From Chloroflexota bacterium (GTDB lineage Bacteria > Chloroflexota > Anaerolineae > Caldilineales > Caldilineaceae): a stretch of 62,304 bases of DNA. Every line of letters begins with the position of its first letter. The stretch's first letter is position 1. Positions 36,706-43,657 of the stretch are shown piece after piece. A program made the position numbers and the translations under genes. Where the stretch lies: positions 1 to 62,304 of the forward strand of contig JAGWYN010000025.1 in the NCBI GenBank assembly GCA_018969295.1. Direction: 5' to 3'. The notes beneath the pieces are model-generated. The model saw only the letters and a list, made by a program, of their open reading frames with translations. It made no database searches and was not told the origin of the DNA.

Positions 36706-36789
36706 GCCGCAGTGGCGGAATCGGCAGACGCGCTACGTTCAGGGCGTAGTGGGTGTACACCCATGGGGGTTCAAGTCCCTCCTGCGGCA
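36706..36789 (+). tRNA. tRNA-Leu (anticodon CAG)
   Basis: Class II tRNA of 84 nt. The acceptor stem GCCGCAG pairs with CTGCGGC; the anticodon stem CTACG/CGTAG closes loop TTCAGGG, so the anticodon at 36740-36742 is CAG, decoding CUG. A long variable arm (TGGGTGTACACCCA) and a T-loop TTCAAGT with a GGGGG/CCCTC stem follow. The discriminator is A; CCA is not encoded. CUG is a very common codon in these GC-rich genes. Confidence 0.95.
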
Positions 36790-36790
36790 C

Positions 36791-36820
36791 AAGGAGATCC
36801 AAATGGGTCTCCTTTTTTTT
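36791..36820 (+). terminator. Rho-independent terminator of tRNA-Leu
   Basis: AAGGAGA pairs with TCTCCTT around a 10-nt loop and is followed directly by eight T residues. It starts 2 nt after the tRNA. Confidence 0.9.
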
Positions 36821-36834
36821 GGGTTTTCTTTCAG

Positions 36835-36864
36835 TTGCTTTTCCCAGCCAAGGTATGATATGCT
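36835..36864 (+). promoter_or_regulatory. Promoter of the ftsB-glcDEF transcript
   Basis: TTGCTT, an 18-bp spacer and TATGCT, 9 nt before the ftsB-like ATG. No Shine-Dalgarno lies between, suggesting a leaderless start. Confidence 0.5.
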
Positions 36865-36873
36865 GGGCCTGCC

Positions 36874-37284
36874 ATGACGACATCGACTGCACGCCCTGGG
36901 TCAGCGCCCAGACGACACAACCCACGGCTCTGGATTCTGGTAGGGGTCATTCTTTGTGGCCTGTTGGTGGCGGGCTACAGGGAGCGGGTTGACCGCCTGG
37001 AGGCGGTCCGCCAGCAGCAGAGCGAGCTGATGCAACAGATCGAACTTGCCCAACAGCGGAGCACATCTCTGCGCAGAGAGCTGCAACAGGTGCAGGATCC
37101 CTATTTTCTGGCGCTGCGCGCGCGTGAGGAGATGGGGCTGGCCCCGGAGGGAGAACAGCCGATCGTGTTGTTCGATGCAGCGCCTCCCCCCCTGCCCCCG
37201 GCTGCGGCGCAGGAAGCTGCGCCCGCCGCAGAGACAGAACCCTTCTGGCAGCAGTGGTGGAAACTGCTTTTTCCAGATTCGTAG
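36874..37284 (+). CDS. FtsB/DivIC-type septum formation protein
   Basis: 136 aa, single membrane helix (LWILVGVILCGLLVAGY, about 19-35) followed by a coiled coil (RVDRLEAVRQQQSELMQQIE and on) and the DivIC motif DPYFLALRAREEMGLAPEGE. The tail (about 100-136) is Pro/Ala-rich and ends FWQQWWKLLFPDS. Bitopic divisome scaffold partner of FtsL/FtsQ. Start choice follows the -10 box. glcD begins 23 bp later. Confidence 0.85.
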   Translation: MTTSTARPGSAPRRHNPRLWILVGVILCGLLVAGYRERVDRLEAVRQQQSELMQQIELAQQRSTSLRRELQQVQDPYFLALRAREEMGLAPEGEQPIVLFDAAPPPLPPAAAQEAAPAAETEPFWQQWWKLLFPDS

Positions 37285-37307
37285 CCCGGTTGCCGGCAGG
37301 AGATCCT

Positions 37308-38756
37308 ATGGCGCAGACAGCCTTGCTCGACGAACTTGCACGGTCGATCCCCCCAGAGCGTCTGCTGCGTCAGCCAGCCCAGCTGGTGCCTTACGAGTCC
37401 GATGCCCTGACCGCCTTTCGGTCGCGGCCGGCGGCGGTGTTGCTGGCCGCAACCCAGGAAGAGGTGGTGCAGGCGGTGCGCCTTTGCCACCGCGAGGCCA
37501 TCCCCTTTGTGGCCCGCGGCAGCGGAACCAGCCTCTCGGGGGGCTCTCTGCCGATTCAAGATGGGCTGGTCATCGCCCTCAACCGCCTCAACCGTATCCT
37601 GCATCTCGACCCGGCCCAGCGCATTGCTGTGGTGGAGCCTGGCGTGATCAACCTGGCGGTCTCGCGGGCGGCTGCACCCTACGGGCTTTACTACGCGCCC
37701 GATCCTTCCAGCCAGCAGATCTGCACCATTGGCGGCAACGTGGCGTTCAACTCTGGAGGTGCCCACTGTTTGAAATATGGGATGACCGCCAACCATGTCC
37801 TCGGGCTCAAGGTGGTTTTGCCGGACGGCGAGGTGGTCGAGCTGGGCGGCGCCAGCTTGGAAGGGGTCGGGCCCGACTGGACCGGTTTTTTTGTCGGCTC
37901 CGAGGGGCTCTTCGGCATTGCGCTGGAGATCACACTGCGCCTGCTGCCCAAGCCCGCCCTCTACCGTACCGTGCTCGCCGCCTACGATTCGCTGGAGGCT
38001 GCCGGAGATGCTGTGGCCAGCATTGTGGCGGCCGGCTTGCTGCCCGGCGCCATGGAGATCATGGATGCACTGGCGATCGAAGCGGCCGAGGCTGCCGTGC
38101 AGGCAGGCTACCCGCGCGACGCCGCTGCCCTGCTGATCGTCGAGCTGGAGGGCGAACCGCTCCAGGTCGAAGCGGAGTTTGCCCAGCTGCTGCAGGTGGT
38201 CGACCGTTCCCACCCGCGCACGCTCTCCGTCGCCAAAGACGACGCCGATCGCGCCCGCATCTGGAAGGGGCGCAAGAGTGCTTTTTCGGCGGTCGGACGG
38301 CTCAGCCCCGACTATCTGGTGCAGGACGGGGTGGTGCCGCGCAGCAGGCTCGGCGCGGCGCTGGCTGCGATCGAGCAGATGAGCCGGCGTCATGCGCTGC
38401 GCGTCGCCAATGTCTTCCATGCCGGCGACGGCAATCTGCACCCGCTGATCTTGTACGACGGCCGGGTCGACGGTGAACTGGAACGGGCCGAAGCGCTGGC
38501 CGGTGAAATTTTGCAGCTCTGCATCGAGCTGGGCGGCTCGATCACCGGAGAACATGGGGTCGGTGTCGAAAAACGCCAATATATGGCTGCGCTCTTCGCC
38601 GAGACCGACCTGGCCGTGATGGCGGAGCTGCGCCGTGCCCTGGACCCTGGCGAGCTGGCCAACCGGGGCAAGATGTTTCCTGACGGCGAGGCTCCTGCGC
38701 TGCGGGCCCAGGGCCCCCATCCGCTCGAACGTCTCGGTCTGCTTTCCCGCGAATAA
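37308..38756 (+). CDS. glcD: Glycolate oxidase subunit GlcD (FAD-linked)
   Basis: Catalytic FAD subunit that oxidises glycolate (or D-lactate) to the 2-oxo acid. 482 aa from the ATG at 37308 (GGCAGGAG upstream). The PCMH FAD domain shows FVARGSGTSLSGGSLPIQDG and CTIGGNVAFNSGGAHCLKYG. The C-terminal half ends GGSITGEHGVGVEKRQYM, the family signature. The following GlcE and GlcF subunits complete the complex, which feeds electrons to the membrane. Confidence 0.93.
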   Translation: MAQTALLDELARSIPPERLLRQPAQLVPYESDALTAFRSRPAAVLLAATQEEVVQAVRLCHREAIPFVARGSGTSLSGGSLPIQDGLVIALNRLNRILHLDPAQRIAVVEPGVINLAVSRAAAPYGLYYAPDPSSQQICTIGGNVAFNSGGAHCLKYGMTANHVLGLKVVLPDGEVVELGGASLEGVGPDWTGFFVGSEGLFGIALEITLRLLPKPALYRTVLAAYDSLEAAGDAVASIVAAGLLPGAMEIMDALAIEAAEAAVQAGYPRDAAALLIVELEGEPLQVEAEFAQLLQVVDRSHPRTLSVAKDDADRARIWKGRKSAFSAVGRLSPDYLVQDGVVPRSRLGAALAAIEQMSRRHALRVANVFHAGDGNLHPLILYDGRVDGELERAEALAGEILQLCIELGGSITGEHGVGVEKRQYMAALFAETDLAVMAELRRALDPGELANRGKMFPDGEAPALRAQGPHPLERLGLLSRE

Positions 38757-38769
38757 CAAAGAGAAGCCA

Positions 38770-39864
38770 ATGTCTGCTCCGACTGTGGTTGCCCCCACCT
38801 CCAACCAGGAACTCCAAGAGGCGGTCTGCGCCTGCTCCCACCTGGCTGTGCGCGGGGGCGGGTCGAAACCCGGGCTCAGCCCAGAACAGCCAGCTCCAGT
38901 GACGCTCGATCTGCGTCTGCTGAGCGGGCTGTTGGAATACGATCCAGGAGAATTTACCTTCACCGCCCGGGCGGGCACGCCGCTAAAAACGGTCGCTGCC
39001 ACCCTGGCCGAGCACGGCCAGTACCTTCCCTTCGACCCACCGTGGGTCGACCAGGGCGCCACCCTGGGCGGCACTGTGGCGGCCGGGCTGAGCGGCTCCG
39101 GCCGGTACCGCTACGGCGGGGTCCGTGATTTTCTGCTCGGCGTCCGCTTTGTCGACGGGCAGGGCCGGCTGGTGCGGGGGGGAGGGAAGGTGGTCAAAAA
39201 TGCAGCGGGTTTTGACCTGCCCAAACTGCTGGTCGGCAGCCTGGGCCGCCTGGGTGTGCTGGCAGAGGTCACCTTCAAGGTCTTCCCCCAGCCAGAGCAG
39301 TACACCACCCTGCGGCTGCCCCAGCCTTCGCTGGAAGCTGCCCTGGCCACCCTGGCCACCCTGGCCCGCTCCTCCTTCGATCTGGAGGCGTTGGAGTGGG
39401 TCGAAGAAGAAGGGTGCCCTGTGCTCTATCTCCGCCAGGGGGGGCTGGCTGCGCCGCTGGCAGAACGCCAGGCTGCGCTGCGCTCCTGGCTGGGGGGGGG
39501 AGAGCCGCTCGCTGCAGCCGACGAGGTCCGCTTCTGGCACACTGCCCGGGAGCTGGCCTGGGTGCCAGAAGGCTCCCTGTGCGCCAAAGTCCCGTTGCGC
39601 CTGGAGCAGGTCGCGGCCCTCGATGCGCTGCTTTCCGCGTACGGGGCGCCCCGCCGCTACAGCGCCGGCGCCGCCTGGGCCTGGGTCGCCTGGCCCGCTG
39701 CGGCGGCCGAGCTGCACCGTGCGCTCAGCCGGCTGCAGCTCGGCGGGCTCCTGCTTAAAGGCCAGGCCCCCTCCCCCTTGCTGGGCATACGCAGCGCCCC
39801 GACGCTGGCGGAGCGGATCAAAGGTGTGCTCGACCCATTCAACCGTTTTCCACCGCTCGGATAG
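38770..39864 (+). CDS. glcE: Glycolate oxidase subunit GlcE (FAD-binding)
   Basis: 364 aa. Second FAD-binding subunit with a PCMH-type domain: LAVRGGGSKPGL near the N-terminus and TLGGTVAAGLSGSGRYRYGG, FLLGVRFVDGQGRLVRGGGK. It starts 13 bp after glcD and stops 4 bp before glcF. The C-terminus LLGIRSAPTLAERIKGVLDP is the usual GlcE end. Confidence 0.9.
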   Translation: MSAPTVVAPTSNQELQEAVCACSHLAVRGGGSKPGLSPEQPAPVTLDLRLLSGLLEYDPGEFTFTARAGTPLKTVAATLAEHGQYLPFDPPWVDQGATLGGTVAAGLSGSGRYRYGGVRDFLLGVRFVDGQGRLVRGGGKVVKNAAGFDLPKLLVGSLGRLGVLAEVTFKVFPQPEQYTTLRLPQPSLEAALATLATLARSSFDLEALEWVEEEGCPVLYLRQGGLAAPLAERQAALRSWLGGGEPLAAADEVRFWHTARELAWVPEGSLCAKVPLRLEQVAALDALLSAYGAPRRYSAGAAWAWVAWPAAAAELHRALSRLQLGGLLLKGQAPSPLLGIRSAPTLAERIKGVLDPFNRFPPLG

Positions 39865-39868
39865 GCCT

Positions 39869-41128
39869 ATGCAACATACAATTGCTGTTGAAACCCTCGG
39901 CCCGCAGGGCGAGGCAATGGTCAAAGCCATCGAAACCTGTGTGCACTGCGGTTTCTGCCTGGCGACCTGTCCCACCTACCGGGTGTTGGGCGAAGAGATG
40001 GATTCGCCGCGCGGGCGAATTTTTCTGATGAAAGAAGTGCTCGAAGGGCAGCTGGAGAGCCGCAGCGCGCTCCCCTACATCGACCGCTGTCTGGGCTGTC
40101 TGGCCTGTGTCACCAGCTGCCCCTCTGGGGTCGAGTACGGCGAGCTGTTGGCTCCGTTTCGGGAACGGGCCGAGCAAGAACGCAGCAGGTCGGCGCTGGA
40201 GCAGACGGTGCGGCTGCTGGTCAAAGAGACACTGCCCTACCCAGGCCGCTTTCGGCTGGCTGTGCAGAGCGGCCGGGTCGGGCGCTGGCTGCGCCCCTGG
40301 CTGCCCGCCGAGCTCGGTGCGCTGCTCGACCAGCTGCCCGAACGGCTGCCGGAGGCGCCGGCGCTGCCCGAGATCTACCCGGCCCAGGGCCCACGCCGGG
40401 CCCGGGTTGCGCTGCTGGCCGGCTGTGTGCAGCAGGTGTTGGCCCCCCAGATCAACTGGGCCACCCTGCGGGTCCTGGCCCGCAACGGCGTAGAGACCGT
40501 GATCCCGCGCGGGCAGGGCTGCTGCGGGTCGCTCTCGCTGCACATCGGCGAGGGGGAGCAGGCCCGCATGCTGGCCCGGCAGAACCTGGAGCACTTTCCT
40601 GCCGACGTCGACGCCATTCTGACCAACGCGGCCGGCTGTGGGTCCGGGATGCACGAATACGGGCTGCTCTTTGCCGGCCACCCCGAAGAGCAGGCTGCCC
40701 GCGCCTTTGGCGCCCGCGTCTGCGATATCAGCGTCTTTCTCGACGAGCTGGGGCTGGTGCCCCCTGCGCCGCTGCGTCGGCCTCTCACCGCTGCCTACCA
40801 CGACGCCTGCCACCTCGCCCATGCTCAGCGGGTCAGCGCGCCGCCTCGCCGCCTGCTGGGCCAGATTCCCAACCTGCGCCTCGTCGAAATTCCAGACGGC
40901 GAGCTTTGCTGTGGGTCGGCGGGCACTTACAACCTGGAGCAGCCTGAACTGGCACAGGCGATCGGCGAGCTGAAGGCGCGCGCCATTCTGTCGACCGGGG
41001 CCGAAGCGGTGATCCTGGGCAACATCGGCTGCATGAACCAGATCCAGACCCATCTGAAGCTGGCGGGCCAGCCCCTGCCCCTCTGGCACACCGTCGAACT
41101 GCTCGACCAGGCCTACCGCGCTGCATGA
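39869..41128 (+). CDS. glcF: Glycolate oxidase iron-sulfur subunit GlcF
   Basis: 419 aa from the ATG at 39869. Two 4Fe-4S motifs (CVHCGFCLATCP, CLGCLACVTSCP) and two CCG domains (QGCCGSLSLHIGE; CCGSAGTYNLEQ) carry electrons from GlcDE. The architecture parallels GlpC at the left end of the window. It is the last gene of the ftsB-glcDEF cluster; a copy of a local repeat lies 12 bp after the stop. Confidence 0.93.
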   Translation: MQHTIAVETLGPQGEAMVKAIETCVHCGFCLATCPTYRVLGEEMDSPRGRIFLMKEVLEGQLESRSALPYIDRCLGCLACVTSCPSGVEYGELLAPFRERAEQERSRSALEQTVRLLVKETLPYPGRFRLAVQSGRVGRWLRPWLPAELGALLDQLPERLPEAPALPEIYPAQGPRRARVALLAGCVQQVLAPQINWATLRVLARNGVETVIPRGQGCCGSLSLHIGEGEQARMLARQNLEHFPADVDAILTNAAGCGSGMHEYGLLFAGHPEEQAARAFGARVCDISVFLDELGLVPPAPLRRPLTAAYHDACHLAHAQRVSAPPRRLLGQIPNLRLVEIPDGELCCGSAGTYNLEQPELAQAIGELKARAILSTGAEAVILGNIGCMNQIQTHLKLAGQPLPLWHTVELLDQAYRAA

Positions 41129-41139
41129 GCGGCGCGGAC

Positions 41140-41159
41140 GGGGTGTGCGGACCGCTTCA
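41140..41159 (+). repeat. Half-copy of the intergenic inverted repeat
   Basis: GGGGTGTGCGGACCGCTTCA closely matches both arms of the palindrome at 43565-43620. It sits just after glcF, in the gap to a convergent gene. Confidence 0.55.
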
Positions 41160-41210
41160 ATAAAGGCCGGGCCCCGGCTGGCTGGGCAGCAGCACCGCGC
41201 CGCCGACCAC

Positions 41211-41519
41211 CTAAAAATAGGGCCGGTAGGCCGCTTGCTCGGCAGGAGCCGCGGCCGGCATGTACTGCCGGCTGTTGCATTCCAGGTCGTTGTAGGCCAG
41301 CGCCAGATAAGAGGCCAGGTTGGCGCTGTGCACCAACGCTCGCCCAGGGTTGGTGAGATCCTGGATGGTGATGTAGAGGTGATGGCGCCGAGCCCAACAG
41401 TAGACCGCATAGGTCGTGTCCGTGATCGGGCCACGGCTCAGCTGCAGGGGAACCGCCAGCCGTTCGGCACGAAATTCGATTTCTGCCCCTTCTACCCGCA
41501 GGTCATAGGGTTTTCCCAT
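41211..41519 (-). CDS. Conserved-looking hypothetical protein
   Basis: 102 aa with GGGGGGAAGG directly before the ATG. The composition is normal for a cytosolic protein (MGKPYDLRVEGAEIEFRAER, YITIQDLTNPGRALVHSAN), with no membrane segment or known motif. I do not recognise it. It lies downstream of the decayed DHDPS-family gene and may have belonged to the same sugar-acid locus. Confidence 0.55.
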   Translation of the reverse strand: MGKPYDLRVEGAEIEFRAERLAVPLQLSRGPITDTTYAVYCWARRHHLYITIQDLTNPGRALVHSANLASYLALAYNDLECNSRQYMPAAAPAEQAAYRPYF

Positions 41520-41548
41520 CCTTCCCCCCCTCAGGTCCTGAAAGACCC

Positions 41549-41604
41549 GTCAGCATCCCCCCGTCAGCATCCCCCCGTCAGCATCCCCCCGTCAGCATCC
41601 CCCC
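41549..41604. repeat. 14-bp tandem repeat, four full copies
   Basis: Unit GTCAGCATCCCCCC repeated exactly four times plus a 5-base partial. It begins on top of the stop codon of the DHDPS-family pseudogene. Confidence 0.9.
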
Positions 41605-41605
41605 G

Positions 41606-42020
41606 TCAGAGCAACGCGACGACCGGCTGTGGCTGCCCGGTCAACAGATCGACCCAGATGCTGTCGTCGTTGCCGGTGTACAAGGCAATCTCGGCAGCCC
41701 GGCCGGCATCGACGACCGCACGCACCACGTCGATCGTCTGATAGCGAAGGGCCGCGGGCGAACCTGCAGCTCTTGCTCAACCACCTCGGCGGCAAGCGCC
41801 AGCACCGGGCGCAAAAGCCCGCTGGCAGGATCGTGGATCTCAAACTGGGTCGAATGCACCCCGACCGCCCCCCCCCTGCACCGGCAGCCAGATAGTAGCG
41901 TGTGAGCGCGGCCTGTGAACGTTCGTCGAACCGCCTGGAACGATCCAGGGCCAGCGGGTGGGCTGGGATAACGGTGCCCTCGTGCAGCAGCGTCTTGAGT
42001 TGTGGCGCAAGCCGCTTCAT
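41606..42020 (-). pseudogene. Remnant of a DHDPS-family (dihydrodipicolinate synthase-like) enzyme
   Basis: The reading frame starts well (GGGAGATATTG then ATG) with MKRLAPQLKTLLHEGTVIPA and HPLALDRSRRFDERSQAALT, shifts frame at about 41885 to continue AVGVHSTQFEIHDPASG, then jumps at about 41750 into a third frame encoding the C-terminal strand (YQTIDVVRAVVDAGRAAEIA, LYTGNDDSIWVDLLTG). The central barrel, including the Schiff-base lysine region, is missing. Only about 138 of an expected 300 codons remain. It overlaps the upstream fragment by TGATG, so the two were an operon. Confidence 0.7.
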
Positions 42021-42169
42021 CAATATCTCCCATCACGGGTTTCAAAATGTGTCGGGCGCGCCAGCAGAGGTCCCCCAGCCCCAAGCCAGTCGGCAATCCA
42101 TTCGACCATCTGGTGGATCGAGACAGAGGGGTAGCCGAAGATCTGCTGGGCACGGGCACTGTAGCGCAT
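42020..42169 (-). pseudogene. C-terminal fragment of an NAD-dependent epimerase/oxidoreductase-like protein
   Basis: An open frame of 49 codons reads RAQQIFGYPSVSIHQMVEWI then GPLLARPTHFETRDGRY and stop. This matches what I know of C-termini of short-chain NAD-dependent epimerases encoded next to DHDPS-family genes. The rest of the gene is absent; sequence changes to an unrelated fragment of opposite polarity at about 42165. Confidence 0.5.
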
Positions 42170-42350
42170 TGCCTTTTACGGCCTCTCTTATGGCGGGCAT
42201 GCCAGTCTCTGGCTCACCGCCGAGGAACCACGCCTGGCGGCGGTGAGCACAGCGGGCCATTTCAACCAGTAGCAGCGCAAGCTGACCAGCCTGGAGACGC
42301 CGCCGCTCACCCGCCCGACCTGCTACCTCAGCGTCGACGAAGGGTTTGAC
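42165..42350 (+). pseudogene. Alpha/beta-hydrolase fragment with internal stop
   Basis: 62 codons encode RIAFYGLSYGGHASLWLTAE and EPRLAAVSTAGHFN, then a TAG (where Trp is expected) and QRKLTSLE. GLSYGG is a nucleophile elbow (Ser). Both ends are cut off abruptly. No start or stop of its own. Confidence 0.5.
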
Positions 42351-42351
42351 C

Positions 42352-42645
42352 TTTTACGCCACCGTGGTCAGCGACCGCACTGTCCACCATTTCACTGCCA
42401 ACGTGGCCACCCTCTACCGCCGGCTGCTCGAACAGAGCCTCCCCTATCTGGCTGGAAGCACAGACACCCCGCCGTTGCCGCTGGATCTCTGACTGCTGCC
42501 CGAGGAATGTGCGCTGGCTGCGCAGGCCTCCCACCAACGCGGCGGACAGGAGGTGCTCCTGGAGGAACTGCCGTTCCTGCAGGTCTCCTACGCCGGCAAG
42601 CCCTTTGCAGAGAGCTACCGGCGGGCAAAATATCCGACAGGCTGA
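42352..42645 (+). pseudogene. Unrecognised coding remnant with one internal stop
   Basis: One frame stays coding-like for 98 codons (TVHHFTANVATLYRRLLEQS, then TGA, then LLPEECALAAQASHQRGGQE and LLEELPFLQVSYAGKPFAES) before TGA. Composition looks like a cytosolic enzyme but I cannot name it. From 42646 to 42822 nothing recognisable is seen apart from the approach to the ROK gene. Confidence 0.35.
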
Positions 42646-42822
42646 CCGCTGGGGCTGACATTTTCCTGGCGCTCACCCAGCCGCGGCCGCAGAGAGCCTC
42701 CAGCCACCAGGCCAGTTGTCGGCCACACCAATCAGACAGATAATAACAGCCAGCGGGCACCCCAGCCTGTGCCCGCTGGGCTGGAGGGACAAAAAAACAC
42801 AGGAGCAGCGCCGAAAATCGCC

Positions 42823-43468
42823 ATGTTTGGAAGCAACGACGGAACACGTGAACGGAGCCGGCGCCTTGTGCTGGAGCAGATCATGGCCCGGCGCAGCGTG
42901 TCTCGCCAGGAAATCGTGGACACCACCGGACTGAGCAAAGCGGCTGTCTCCGAAATCGTCGCCGACCTGATGGCCAATGGGCTGGTGCACGAGACCGGGC
43001 GCCAGAGCAGCGCGGTGGGCCGGCCGCGGGTCACCTTGTCGTTCATCCCAGATGCCCGCTACCTGGTCGGCGCTGAAATCAACAACCACGAATGCCGAGC
43101 CGTTCTGACCAACCTGCATGCCGAGCCGCTGCACACAGCTGGACTTCCCTACCTTGGTTGCCGCCTCAGAGGCTGGCAACGTCACCGCACGCCGGGGCAT
43201 CGGCGAGGCCGCCAGATGGCTGGCGATCGCCATCTCCTCTGCAATTCATCTGCTCGATCTGCAAGTTGTGGTGATCGGCGGCCCGATCCTCCAGGCAGGT
43301 CCCCACTTCTTCGAGCCGCTGCGGGCAGAGCTGGCCCAGCGGACCATGCCTACCCATTTTCATGCCCTTCAGCTGGTGCCTTCTCAGCTGAGCGAGAACG
43401 GGCCCGCGATCGGAGCCGCCAGCCTGATGTTGCACCAGCTGATCTCCGCTCGACAACGTACCCCGTGA
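42823..43468 (+). pseudogene. ROK-family transcriptional regulator, internally deleted
   Basis: The first 100 codons are intact: an N-terminal winged HTH (RRSVSRQEIVDTTGLSKAAV, VHETGRQSSAVGRPRVTL) and the start of the sugar-kinase-like domain (YLVGAEINNHECRAVLTNLH). The frame then changes at about 43140, directly entering the C-terminal ROK part (AASEAGNVTARRGIGEAARW, QVVVIGGPILQAGPHFFEPL). About 200 residues including the ATP- and zinc-binding core are missing. It probably once controlled the adjacent GH31 / sugar transport operon. Confidence 0.7.
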
Positions 43469-43564
43469 CCCCCGCAGAGGTACGTCTGCACCCCAGGAAT
43501 GCAGCCCTGCCGGCCCCAAGGATCGGCTCAAGCCCCAATCAGGTTCTGTTCCTGACCCGCGCGG

Positions 43565-43620
43565 GCAGGGGGTGCGAACCGCTTCAGAACCCGGGTTTTG
43601 AAACAGTCCGCACCCCCTGC
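43565..43620. repeat. Large imperfect palindrome (28-bp arms) between convergent genes
   Basis: Arms run 43565-43592 and 43593-43620 with only a few mismatches and no loop, centred on CCCGGG; outer part GCAGGGGGTGCG. It lies between the ROK remnant (+) and the GH31 gene (-). Likely a bidirectional terminator or a small repeated element; a related half-copy occurs at 41140. Confidence 0.7.
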
Positions 43621-43657
43621 TCACTGTATTTTCGCAGGGTCTGGGCGAGCGGGGGGG

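Noticed and set aside
36789..36792. Encoded CCA at the tRNA-Leu end.
   Set aside because: The bases after the discriminator are CAAG, so CCA must be added post-transcriptionally.
41549..41604. Tandem repeats at 41549 and 34474 considered as CRISPR arrays.
   Set aside because: Units follow directly without variable spacers and no cas gene is near.
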